Source: Fructobacillus fructosus KCTC 3544 (GTDB lineage Bacteria > Bacillota > Bacilli > Lactobacillales > Lactobacillaceae). Taken from it: DNA of 64,000 bases. The stretch lies in assembly GCF_001438695.1 (NCBI RefSeq), contig NZ_JQBH01000005.1, forward strand, positions 1-64,000, read 5' to 3'. Positions 52,661-60,121 of this stretch are shown here, piece by piece. The notes under the pieces were generated by a model. That model saw nothing but the letters and a program-made list of their open reading frames with translations. It had not been told where the DNA came from and did not search any database. Positions within the stretch are counted from its first letter, which is position 1; every line of letters begins with the position of its first letter. The translations under genes and the position numbers were made by a program.

Positions 52661-52690
52661 AAAAAGCGAGACTACGGTCTCGCTTTTTTT
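52661..52690 (+). terminator. Terminator of the rpsF operon
   Basis: AAAAAGCGAGAC (52661-52672), TACG, GTCTCGCTTTTT (52677-52688). Confidence 0.9.
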
Positions 52691-52849
52691 GTACATAGAA
52701 TGGGTAATCGACTGATAAGGGGACGTGATCTATCGGTCGTGTCATTTGCTTTTCTTTTAGCAGTACGCCATAATTTAAACAATCATACGGACATGTTCAG
52801 ACTGAACGAAACGTATGGATACCATTTGAAAGTAGAGTAGGAGAGAAGA

Positions 52850-53152
52850 ATGGCACTAATCATACGGGTTTTGCTAGCAATTTATGCTTCGTTAATGATG
52901 CTAGCAACTTGGCAAACCAAGAAAACAAATCTAAGCTGGTTGAATTACTTAACGAATCTAGTAGCAATTGTACTTCTAGTTGCAACATTTTTGGCTTGGC
53001 CAAACTTCGTTATTCTGAGTATCCTGTCATTGGTTGCTTTCCAAATTTTAGCCGTTGTTCGTGGCTTACTGTTGCATGATTTCCATTGGCAACATCATCT
53101 GGTGCGGTTTGTCGTGACGATTGCCTTCATCGAATTGTTGGTCTGGGCATAG
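52850..53152 (+). CDS. Small membrane protein (100 aa)
   Basis: A hydrophobic protein with three to four helices (residues 2-20, 30-50, 53-70, 82-98) and a His-rich turn HDFHWQHHLVR. GGAGAGAAGA precedes ATG 52850. No family recognised. It is the first of a run of small, poorly conserved genes between the rpsF operon and gdpP; base composition is AT-rich. Confidence 0.7.
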   Translation: MALIIRVLLAIYASLMMLATWQTKKTNLSWLNYLTNLVAIVLLVATFLAWPNFVILSILSLVAFQILAVVRGLLLHDFHWQHHLVRFVVTIAFIELLVWA

Positions 53153-53191
53153 GAAGTGTGTTTAAGATTCCATTATAAACTGGAGCGAATC

Positions 53192-53773
53192 ATGAATATT
53201 AACTATTATGATAAATTGGCAGATATTGTTGTTAACTTACTGACGACAGCCATCAATTTGGTTATCACACTGATTTTTGTTTTTTTATATTTGCGCTACA
53301 CGAGACCTGATGATCCCTCTGTTCAGAGTTTCCGATCATTTATTGCTAAATTCTTAAATGAAAAAATTGGTAAAACGACGACAGCTAATCGAGATGTGCG
53401 AAAACTACCGCAAAAGCCAGGTCTCATTCAAACAGTGGATGAATCTTCAATTGAAAATTCAAGGGAAGTTATAGAATGTACTAGTAAAAACTATGGAGGA
53501 ACCGGTCTATTTAGTGTCACATCCTCATTTCGTGTTGCCAGTGATAAGTTGGACAAAAGCCAGTACATCCATTTTGTAATAAAAAACGTTGCCAATTTTT
53601 ACGTGAAAACAAGTGACTTTCAAAAACAGCTCGAGCAACTTAGTGATGACCAACAGAATGAAGGTTACCGAAAGAATTTCTTTGAAACATACATTTCTCA
53701 AACTAAACGCAGTAATAAATGGTTTATTGTCCGCATTGGAACGGGATACACAGTGCCTGTTGAGTTGCAGTGA
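53192..53773 (+). CDS. Hypothetical single-helix membrane protein
   Basis: 193 residues: one helix near residues 15-40 (VNLLTTAINLVITLIFVFLYL) and a cytosolic or external domain rich in Ser/Lys/Gln with no recognised motif (QYIHFVIKNVANFYVKTSD in the middle). Start at ATG 53192 with TGGAGC upstream; the frame from 53156 lacks a ribosome site. AT-rich codon use. Confidence 0.6.
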   Translation: MNINYYDKLADIVVNLLTTAINLVITLIFVFLYLRYTRPDDPSVQSFRSFIAKFLNEKIGKTTTANRDVRKLPQKPGLIQTVDESSIENSREVIECTSKNYGGTGLFSVTSSFRVASDKLDKSQYIHFVIKNVANFYVKTSDFQKQLEQLSDDQQNEGYRKNFFETYISQTKRSNKWFIVRIGTGYTVPVELQ

Positions 53774-53790
53774 GTTTTACCTTTTTGTTC

Positions 53791-53818
53791 GGCCATCAGC
53801 GACTAGCGATGGTCTTTT
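53791..53818 (+). terminator. Weak terminator
   Basis: GGCCATC (53791-53797) pairs with GATGGTC (53808-53814), followed by TTTT, 18 bases after the preceding stop codon. Confidence 0.5.
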
Positions 53819-53850
53819 ATGTTCATTGGGTTGTCGGTCTGGGATTAATT

Positions 53851-54039
53851 ATGCAATTAAAAAACAAAAATTCTTTTACTGTCCTTGCCTTAGTTAGCAC
53901 TCTTTTATTAATTACGTTTCATCTATTTGAAATAGTAAAGATACTAGTACGAGGTTTTTCATTTAATGATTTACTTACGCCTGTCTGTTTGATTATCTTA
54001 CTATCACTTTTTGCCAGTACCTTTTATGAAAAGAAGTAA
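53851..54039 (+). CDS. Hypothetical two-helix membrane peptide (62 aa)
   Basis: From ATG 53851 the product has two helices (FTVLALVSTLLLITFHLFEIV and LTPVCLIILLSLFASTF) and a KNKN-rich start. An alternative ATG at 53809 or GTG at 53770 would add residues encoded by the terminator hairpin at 53791-53814, so they are less likely. No strong ribosome site. Function unknown; the gene may be a remnant. Confidence 0.4.
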   Translation: MQLKNKNSFTVLALVSTLLLITFHLFEIVKILVRGFSFNDLLTPVCLIILLSLFASTFYEKK

Positions 54040-54131
54040 TAAGTGCAAAGTCAGCATAATGTGCCTTATCAAAATCATCACTTGACCGTTTGTATTGGTA
54101 CACTTAGAGAATAGCAATCAAGGAGAGAACA

Positions 54132-54296
54132 ATGATTCAAACAAAAACAGTTTCCAGCATAACATCCGCAGCTTCTTTTGATAATAAAATAAACCAAAGT
54201 TTAAAAGATCTACAAGACAATGGTCATAAAATTGTAGATGTTAAGTTGTCAGCTTCGTTTTGGTTTTATTACATTGGAATGATTACGTACGAATAA
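54132..54296 (+). CDS. Small Cse60-like (DUF2758) protein (54 aa)
   Basis: 54 residues, ATG 54132 with AAGGAGAG seven bases upstream, stop TAA 54294-54296. The part NKINQSLKDLQDNGHKIVDVKLSA followed by YYIGMITYE resembles the small Cse60/DUF2758 family of Firmicutes and their phages. Function of that family is unknown outside sporulation expression in Bacillus. A terminator follows at 54378. Confidence 0.65.
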   Translation: MIQTKTVSSITSAASFDNKINQSLKDLQDNGHKIVDVKLSASFWFYYIGMITYE

Positions 54297-54377
54297 AATC
54301 ACCATCATAACTAACTTTTCATATTTGTAAAAGAATTAAGTAGATGGTGTTTTACACAATTTGCTTTATTGCAAGCT

Positions 54378-54412
54378 AAAAAGCGCCGCCGATGGAATCG
54401 GGGCGCTTTTTA
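54378..54412. terminator. Bidirectional terminator between the Cse60-like gene and the small-gene cluster
   Basis: AAAAAGCGCC (54378-54387) pairs with GGCGCTTTTT (54402-54411), with inner CCGAT/ATCGG pairing. Confidence 0.85.
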
Positions 54413-54415
54413 TTT

Positions 54416-54469
54416 TTATGAAAAGGCGACTTGATCAATTCGCTCCCAATAGATTGGTCTGGCTCTCAT
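54416..54469 (-). CDS. Predicted 17-residue peptide
   Basis: ATG 54467-54469 is preceded by TAGGAGG with six bases spacing, and the stop TAA (54416-54418) abuts a terminator. The peptide reads MRARPIYWERIDQVAFS. No family recognised. The strong ribosome site and exact fit to the terminator suggest it is translated; it could be a leader, toxin, signal or simply fortuitous. Confidence 0.45.
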   Translation of the reverse strand: MRARPIYWERIDQVAFS

Positions 54470-54540
54470 AACCGCCTCCTATAGCAATTTATTACTTGTG
54501 AAGTTATCCTTGATGAGAATTTTCATGAGAATTATTTTTT

Positions 54541-54711
54541 TTAGTTCCAAAAAATAATCCAAAATAACATTGATTGCGAAACAAGTAATGAGGACGGCAC
54601 AGTCATTTCGGTTAATCGTCCTAACGCTAAATCAATAACTAACCAAATTAGCTCTACAATAATCCCCATAATCATGATGATTTTACATGCAAGTACTTGT
54701 TGTTTAGTCAT
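54541..54711 (-). CDS. Small membrane protein (56 aa)
   Basis: ATG 54711 has AAGGAG five to six bases upstream. One to two helices: CKIIMIMGIIVELIWLVIDLAL and SQSMLFWIIFW, with a Thr/Glu/Pro turn between. It lies 22 bases downstream of another small membrane protein gene on the same strand. Function unknown. Confidence 0.6.
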   Translation of the reverse strand: MTKQQVLACKIIMIMGIIVELIWLVIDLALGRLTEMTVPSSLLVSQSMLFWIIFWN

Positions 54712-54733
54712 ATTTACTCCTTAAGGTGTTTTG

Positions 54734-54907
54734 CTACTGCTTGTCTGTTCTATCACTTACCAATCCAATGAGGATGCTAAACAGTGACAGTTGAATAATG
54801 AATAATATGCATCGGACGAACTCCGGAAGAGGAACGAATTCTTTGAACAGAAAAGCTGAAAAGAGTACAGTAACTAATAACCTTTTATTTTGTAAAATTC
54901 CCTTCAT
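54734..54907 (-). CDS. Small membrane protein (57 aa)
   Basis: ATG 54907 has GGAG eight bases upstream. Helices LLVTVLFSAFLF and CILFIIQLSLFSILIGLV flank KEFVPLPEFVR. A possible promoter on the minus strand is -35 TTTCAA with -10 TAAACT, 17-base spacing, about 50 bases upstream. First gene of the minus-strand small-gene cluster. Function unknown. Confidence 0.6.
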   Translation of the reverse strand: MKGILQNKRLLVTVLFSAFLFKEFVPLPEFVRCILFIIQLSLFSILIGLVSDRTDKQ

Positions 54908-55203
54908 CTTACTTGCTCCATGAGTTGTTTGTTACTAACAGTTTACCTGACTTTGCATTACTTTGAAAATCGGTGTTGTTATACAGATAAGATAACTAGG
55001 GAATATTTTGTTCTCTATCCAAAAGTTTTCATTGATGGGTGATGATTCAATTTCCGAATAAAATTGTTAGTTGGTGGATAAAAATTTTTATGATCAATAT
55101 TGGGCAATGCAACGACCAGTTGAAATTTTTTATGATGTTACTTCCTTTTAGATTCTTCTAAATGGCTTTACTTCGTCCTGAAAAAGGATGTTATAATTTC
55201 GTT

Positions 55204-55268
55204 AGATTATTTAAGAAGAACTTACCCCTTCTTTTGCAACCATCGCCGGCCAGCGATGGCTTTTTTAT
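55204..55268 (+). ncRNA. Candidate small RNA
   Basis: An extended -10 TGTTATAAT (TATAAT 55192-55197) should start a transcript near 55204 that ends about 65 bases later at the terminator CCATCGC (55240-55246)/GCGATGG (55253-55259) plus T run. A second hairpin AAGAAG (55213-55218)/CTTCTT (55228-55233) lies within. No coding frame with a ribosome site fits. The -35 is weak. Confidence 0.45.
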
Positions 55269-55370
55269 TACCTAAGAAAACTCCAGCTGGTCTCTTTCCC
55301 CAACCAAATTCTTAAGAAAAGGGTAAATATGGTAAAATGAGCTTAAGTATAAAAGATTGTTGAGGAAAAC

Positions 55371-57395
55371 ATGAAAACCTTTTTAAACATTGGGGCGTTA
55401 GCCCGCTATCAACAAAATAAGACTTTTGTCATGTCTGTGGCAATGTCGGCTTTGGTGGCTGTGTTGTCCATGGTTTTGGCTGTTTTGGTCAACTGGATTT
55501 TTGCCTTGGTATGGCTGTTGATTTTGGTCGTGATGGCCGGGTTCTTGGTGCGACAGTTGATTCTGTCGAGTCAAGATTCGGATTCTTATTTGGAAGAACT
55601 AACTCATCGTGTCAAAGTCGGCCAACAGGAAGCCGTTTTGCAGATGCCGATTGGGGTGATTTTGCTGGATGACGAGCGAGTGGTCTGGGTAAACCCCTAC
55701 TTGCAGGAAATGATGGGTGGCCGTGATCTGATTGGGGATGTGCTTTCGGATTCTGAACCATCGTTGGTTAAGGCGATGAACGACGAAAGTCACCCCACGG
55801 TGAACTGGTTGGACCATTCCTTTGAGTTGGTTTATCAAAAAGATTTAGGAACCCTTTACCTGCTTGATGTGTCAGAAAACGTTGCCCTTGAAACCAACCT
55901 CCAGAATCACCGTCTGGTGACGGGAATTGTTTCGGTGGATAACTACGAAGAAGTGACGGAAGGGATGCCTGATTCAGAGACGTCGATGCTTCGGACGGAA
56001 GTCACTGGTCAGCTGACGGAATGGGCGAAGAAGTACGACATGTACGTTCGCCGACTTTCTCCGGTTACTTATTTATTGATGGGTTATCAGCAGGATTTAC
56101 AAAAGGCTGAGAATGATAAGTTCTCCGTTGTTAAAACGGTTCGTGACTCGACTGCTCAAAAGAATTCACCACTGACTTTGTCAATGGGAATTGCTTACGG
56201 TGAGAAGGACATTAACTCCCTTGTTCAATTGGCTCAAACCAACTTGGATTTGGCGCTTGGACGAGGTGGTGACCAAGTGGTTGTTAAGGATGACGAATCA
56301 CCGGCCCGTTTCTATGGGGGAACAACCAACCCGATGGAAAAGCGGACGCGAGTGCGTGCTCGTGTGATTTCGCAAACCATTGCCGAATTGATCGATCAGG
56401 CCGATCAGGTCTTTGTGGTTGGTCACCGTTCGCCCGATTTGGACGCGATTGGTTCCGCCATGGGACTCTGGCGCTTTAGTCAAACAAGACATAAAAAGGC
56501 CTTTGTGGTGGTTGATGAAGACCACATTTTCTCAGATATTCAGTCACTTTTGCGGGCGGTTCGGCATGCTGATCCAGAAGATCCAGTTCCTGGTGAAAAC
56601 CTGGGTGCTTCGGTTATTTCTGAAAAAGAGGCCTTGGACCGGGCAACGGATCAATCACTATTGATTTTGGTTGACCATTCGAAGGCTCAGTTAACCGGTG
56701 CGCCGGAATTGCTGAATGAGTTGGCTGGTCGATTAGTAGTGATTGACCACCACCGTTTGGGTGAAGATGGGCTGGCTGATAAGCCTTTGTTGACCTATAT
56801 TGAGCCATACGCTTCGTCAACTTCTGAATTAGTAACGGAGCTGCTTCAGTATCAGAACCAGAAGGGTGCTGCCATCACACGTCTGGAAGCAACCGCCATG
56901 CTTGGTGGGATTCAGGTGGATACGAAGAACTTTGTGCTCCGAACAGGGTCACGAACGTTCGATGCTGCTTCCTACTTGCGGGCAAATGGTGCCGACAATG
57001 AATTGATTCAATCCTTCTTGAAGGAAAAGTTTGGCGACTTTAAGGCCCGGGCTGAACTGATTGCCAATGCTGAAGTGCGTGATGCAACGGCGATTTCCGT
57101 TGGGGACAACGATACCGTCTATGGCGGGGTGATTACGGCCCAAGCAGCGGACGAACTGTTGCAAATTGAAGGTGTGAAGGCATCCTTTGTATTGACGAAG
57201 CGCCAAGATGGCCGGGTTGGAATTTCAGCACGTTCCAACGGTGACTTTAACGTTCAAACAGTGATGGAAGACCTTGGTGGCGGTGGTCACTTGTCGAACG
57301 CTGCTACGCAAATGGCGGACGTGACGACGGACGAAGCTTATCAAGAACTGATCAAAGCGATTGAAGGCCAAGAAGCCGAAGAAGCATCAATTTAA
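55371..57395 (+). CDS. gdpP: DHH-DHHA1 phosphodiesterase GdpP (c-di-AMP hydrolase)
   Basis: 674 residues: two N-terminal helices (about 18-60), a PAS-like domain (about 85-150), a degenerate GGDEF domain (about 180-305) and the DHH/DHHA1 phosphodiesterase (about 340-660). The active-site motifs are VVGHRSPDLDAIGS, ILVDHS, VIDHHRL and GGGGHLSNAATQ. It degrades the second messenger c-di-AMP and so affects osmotic and cell-wall homeostasis. GAGGAAAAC precedes ATG 55371. It lies directly before rplI, as in most Firmicutes. Confidence 0.96.
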   Translation: MKTFLNIGALARYQQNKTFVMSVAMSALVAVLSMVLAVLVNWIFALVWLLILVVMAGFLVRQLILSSQDSDSYLEELTHRVKVGQQEAVLQMPIGVILLDDERVVWVNPYLQEMMGGRDLIGDVLSDSEPSLVKAMNDESHPTVNWLDHSFELVYQKDLGTLYLLDVSENVALETNLQNHRLVTGIVSVDNYEEVTEGMPDSETSMLRTEVTGQLTEWAKKYDMYVRRLSPVTYLLMGYQQDLQKAENDKFSVVKTVRDSTAQKNSPLTLSMGIAYGEKDINSLVQLAQTNLDLALGRGGDQVVVKDDESPARFYGGTTNPMEKRTRVRARVISQTIAELIDQADQVFVVGHRSPDLDAIGSAMGLWRFSQTRHKKAFVVVDEDHIFSDIQSLLRAVRHADPEDPVPGENLGASVISEKEALDRATDQSLLILVDHSKAQLTGAPELLNELAGRLVVIDHHRLGEDGLADKPLLTYIEPYASSTSELVTELLQYQNQKGAAITRLEATAMLGGIQVDTKNFVLRTGSRTFDAASYLRANGADNELIQSFLKEKFGDFKARAELIANAEVRDATAISVGDNDTVYGGVITAQAADELLQIEGVKASFVLTKRQDGRVGISARSNGDFNVQTVMEDLGGGGHLSNAATQMADVTTDEAYQELIKAIEGQEAEEASI

Positions 57396-57452
57396 GCAAA
57401 CTACGTTATAATAGAGTAAAGCAATTGGGGATAGTCCCAGAGGGAGGCACGC

Positions 57453-57905
57453 ATGAAAGTTGTATTTTTGGAAGATGTAAAGGGCCGTGGTAAGAAGGGG
57501 GAAGTGAAGAACGTTCCCGATGGCTACGCCAATAACTTCTTAATCAAGAACAAAAAAGCAGAACCAGCAACTGGCAAGAACTTGGGTGCTGTTAAGGGTC
57601 GCCAAAAGGCTGAAGAAAAGCAAGCAGCGGCTGAATTAGCGGCGGCCGAAGATTTGAAGAAGTTGCTCGAAAACGAGAAGACCGTTGTTGCGATTCCAGG
57701 AAAAGCCGGAACGGACGGTCGTCTCTTCGGTGCCATCTCTTCAAAGCAAATTGTGGCAGCCTTGGAAAAGCAATACCAGGTTAAGTTGGACAAGCGCAAG
57801 TTATTGCTTGACCAACCCATTCACGCCATGGGCTTCACCACTGTTCCAGTGAAGTTGCACAAGCAAGTTCAAGCTGACTTGCGTGTTCACGTTCAAGAGG
57901 GTTAA
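57453..57905 (+). CDS. rplI: 50S ribosomal protein L9
   Basis: 150 residues, bL9: [19 protein letters not shown] with the N-terminal domain, the long connecting helix (about 45-75, Ala/Glu/Lys-rich) and the C-terminal rRNA-binding domain. AGGGAGGCACGC precedes ATG 57453. It is two bases upstream of dnaB. Confidence 0.97.
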   Translation: MKVVFLEDVKGRGKKGEVKNVPDGYANNFLIKNKKAEPATGKNLGAVKGRQKAEEKQAAAELAAAEDLKKLLENEKTVVAIPGKAGTDGRLFGAISSKQIVAALEKQYQVKLDKRKLLLDQPIHAMGFTTVPVKLHKQVQADLRVHVQEG

Positions 57906-57907
57906 TC

Positions 57908-59392
57908 ATGGCCGATGTTTCATTAATGGCTAACGAATACCGACAAGCGCCCCAAGACATCGAAGCTGAAAAAGCCGTCTTTGGGGCGATTTTCTTTGAC
58001 GTGCATTCTGATACTGCCATGGTGACGGCCGAAGCCATCCTTGAACCGAAGGACTTTTACCGGACTGCTCACCAGGAAATTTTTAAAGCCATGCAGTCCT
58101 TGGTCGCTGAAAATCGGCCAATTGACGTGTTGACTTTACAAGATAAGTTAAACGCGAACCAGCAGTTGGAAAACGTTGGGGGCATTGCCTACCTGGCTGA
58201 ACTCGCTGAATCAACGGCGTCGGCTGCGAACCTGAAACATTATGCCGATATCGTTCACGAAAAAGCCGTGCTACGCCGCTTGATTGAGACGCTGACGAAA
58301 AACATGTCCTTAGCCTATGACGGGGCCAAAGATTCGACGGAACTCTTGGAAGAGGTTTCGCACGAAGTTGACCGGTTGGCTGAAAACCGTGGGGATGATG
58401 GGCTGCAACGCATTCAAGACGTTATTGACGAATTCAATGATAATTTGACCGCCGCTGTGGAAAACAAGTCCGATGTTGTCGGGTTAGCCACAGGTTATCC
58501 TGAATTAGACAAGTTGACGCACGGCTTCCGTGAGGACCAGATGATTGTTATTGGGGCCCGTCCGGCCGTTGGTAAGACGGCCTTCGTGCTGAATTTAGCG
58601 AAAAACGCTGCCAAGTCCGAAAAAGTGCCCGTTGTCATCTTTTCATTGGAAATGGGAGCGGTTGATTTGGTCACCCGTTTGGTGGCGGCGGAGGGATCGA
58701 TTGATTCCAACCACATCACCACTGGTCAGATGCAGGAAGAAGACTGGAATTCATTAACGGTTGCCCTCCAATCCTTGTCGAACATGAAGATTTATATGGA
58801 CGATACACCGGGCATCCGAATGGCCCAAATTTCGGCCAAGCTGCGTCAGTTGGAGAAGGATTTGTTGGCGAACATGTCTGAAGAGGAGCGCGATGAAAAT
58901 CCCCACCCCCTCGGCCTTGTTATGATCGATTATTTGGGATTGATTGAATCCGGTAACACGGAAAGTCGCCAGCAGGCCGTTTCCGAAATCTCTCGTTCCA
59001 TCAAGAAGCTGGCGAAGGAATTGCACACGCCAATCATCGCATTGGCTCAGCTTTCCCGTGGTGTTGAACAACGAACGGATAAGCGACCAGTTCTTTCGGA
59101 TTTGCGTGAATCAGGCTCAATCGAGCAGGATGCTGACATCGTGGCCTTTCTTTACCGAGATGATTATTATCGAAATGACGGTGAGGAAGACGGGGGCGGC
59201 CCTGCCGAACCTGAACAGGATTCCGTGCCGATTGATGTTATTTTGGAAAAGAACCGTGCTGGTGCACGGGGTACGGCGACTTTGATGTTTAATAAGCCGA
59301 CCTTTAAGTTTGCTGATCGGGCGCCGGACTACCGAGCCAATGATGCGGGGATGCCACCCATTCCACCGGCAAATATGAATAACTCGTGGTAA
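57908..59392 (+). CDS. dnaB: Replicative DNA helicase DnaB (DnaC in Bacillus naming)
   Basis: 494 residues: N-terminal primase-interaction domain (DIEAEKAVFGAIF from about 18) and a RecA-like motor domain with Walker A GARPAVGKTAF near 217, Walker B VMIDYLGLIES near 338 and ALAQLSRGVEQRTDKRP near 377. It is the ring helicase of the replication fork. AAGAGG overlaps the end of rplI, indicating coupling. Confidence 0.97.
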   Translation: MADVSLMANEYRQAPQDIEAEKAVFGAIFFDVHSDTAMVTAEAILEPKDFYRTAHQEIFKAMQSLVAENRPIDVLTLQDKLNANQQLENVGGIAYLAELAESTASAANLKHYADIVHEKAVLRRLIETLTKNMSLAYDGAKDSTELLEEVSHEVDRLAENRGDDGLQRIQDVIDEFNDNLTAAVENKSDVVGLATGYPELDKLTHGFREDQMIVIGARPAVGKTAFVLNLAKNAAKSEKVPVVIFSLEMGAVDLVTRLVAAEGSIDSNHITTGQMQEEDWNSLTVALQSLSNMKIYMDDTPGIRMAQISAKLRQLEKDLLANMSEEERDENPHPLGLVMIDYLGLIESGNTESRQQAVSEISRSIKKLAKELHTPIIALAQLSRGVEQRTDKRPVLSDLRESGSIEQDADIVAFLYRDDYYRNDGEEDGGGPAEPEQDSVPIDVILEKNRAGARGTATLMFNKPTFKFADRAPDYRANDAGMPPIPPANMNNSW

Positions 59393-59395
59393 TCG

Positions 59396-59462
59396 AAAAA
59401 GAAGCCGAACTTATGATATGAACCCTAAAATTAGGACATATCATTTGTTCGGCTTCTTTTTT
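59396..59462 (+). terminator. Long, almost fully paired terminator hairpin after dnaB
   Basis: AAAAAGAAGCCGAAC (59396-59410) pairs with GTTCGGCTTCTTTTT (59447-59461); inside, ATGATATG (59413-59420) pairs with CATATCAT (59437-59444), and CCTAA/TTAGG (59424-59435) forms the top. Longer than an ordinary terminator. Confidence 0.85.
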
Positions 59463-59545
59463 GTTTGGTCAATCAAGAATCAGTGATTTTATGTTGTATT
59501 TTTGAAATTTCGTGTTGACCACTCTTAGACCAGAGGAGTGTCTGA

Positions 59546-60043
59546 TTATTCCGTTAAGTCTTCAAAGGAAGCGTCAATCATTTCCGCTAAATCCCTGGGG
59601 TTCAGTTTATCCGAACGGCCGAGTTCGCCGGCAGACACTAGAATAAAGGATGCCTCTTCCGCGTGTTGATCAAGGTAAATCGGAAAATGCTTGTTCTGCC
59701 AAATACCGACTGGGTTATTCGCACCGTGTACGTAACCGGTTGTTTTCTCCAGTTCCTTAACAGGTAACATGTGGGCCTTTTTATTGCCGGAAACGGCGGC
59801 GAATTTCTTCATATCCAACCGTTCGGTCAGTGGTACAACAGCAACAATTGGACCAGTTTTATCTCCTTTGGCTGCCAAAGTCTTGTAGATATCGGACTCT
59901 TGGATGCCGAGTTCTGCGAACTTGGCCGCTTTTTCTTCCTCCGTCAGGTCAAGAGCGTTCAAGTGTAGCGGTTCGTAGGAAACACCGTGCTTTTCTAAAA
60001 CAAGTTCGGGAAGTGTTTTTTTGTCTTTTTTCTTCTTTGCCAT
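59546..60043 (-). CDS. YbaK/EbsC family Cys-tRNA(Pro)/aminoacyl-tRNA deacylase
   Basis: 165 residues of the YbaK editing-domain family. LPVKELEKTTGYVHGANNPVGIW near residue 91 and AEEASFILVSAGELGRSDKLNPRDLA near 128 are the two conserved blocks, with the catalytic Lys region near 85. It hydrolyses mischarged Cys-tRNA(Pro). ATG 60043 is six bases after an extended -10 (TGCTAAAAT on the minus strand) and has no Shine-Dalgarno, so it is probably leaderless. Confidence 0.9.
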   Translation of the reverse strand: MAKKKKDKKTLPELVLEKHGVSYEPLHLNALDLTEEEKAAKFAELGIQESDIYKTLAAKGDKTGPIVAVVPLTERLDMKKFAAVSGNKKAHMLPVKELEKTTGYVHGANNPVGIWQNKHFPIYLDQHAEEASFILVSAGELGRSDKLNPRDLAEMIDASFEDLTE

Positions 60044-60047
60044 GGGT

Positions 60048-60060
60048 CTATTTTAGCACA
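60048..60060 (-). promoter_or_regulatory. Extended -10 of the ybaK-type gene
   Basis: Minus-strand TGCTAAAAT (TGN + TAAAAT) ends six bases before the start codon. The GntR gene on the other strand has a matching TGCTAAACT, so two leaderless-type promoters lie back to back. Confidence 0.5.
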
Positions 60061-60107
60061 ATCGCAAAGGGGTGAGACCAGATGGAAAACTGGTCCGACC
60101 AATTTGT

Positions 60108-60115
60108 GCTAAACT
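60108..60115 (+). promoter_or_regulatory. Extended -10 of the gntR-type gene
   Basis: TGCTAAACT (TAAACT at 60110-60115) ends six bases before ATG 60122; no Shine-Dalgarno between. Confidence 0.5.
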
Positions 60116-60121
60116 GAAACC

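Noticed and set aside
53791-55259. Two similar hairpins (53791-53814 and 55240-55259) as flanking repeats of a mobile element
   Set aside because: Only GCGATGG and part of GGCCA are shared; the similarity is what two GC-rich terminators may show by chance.
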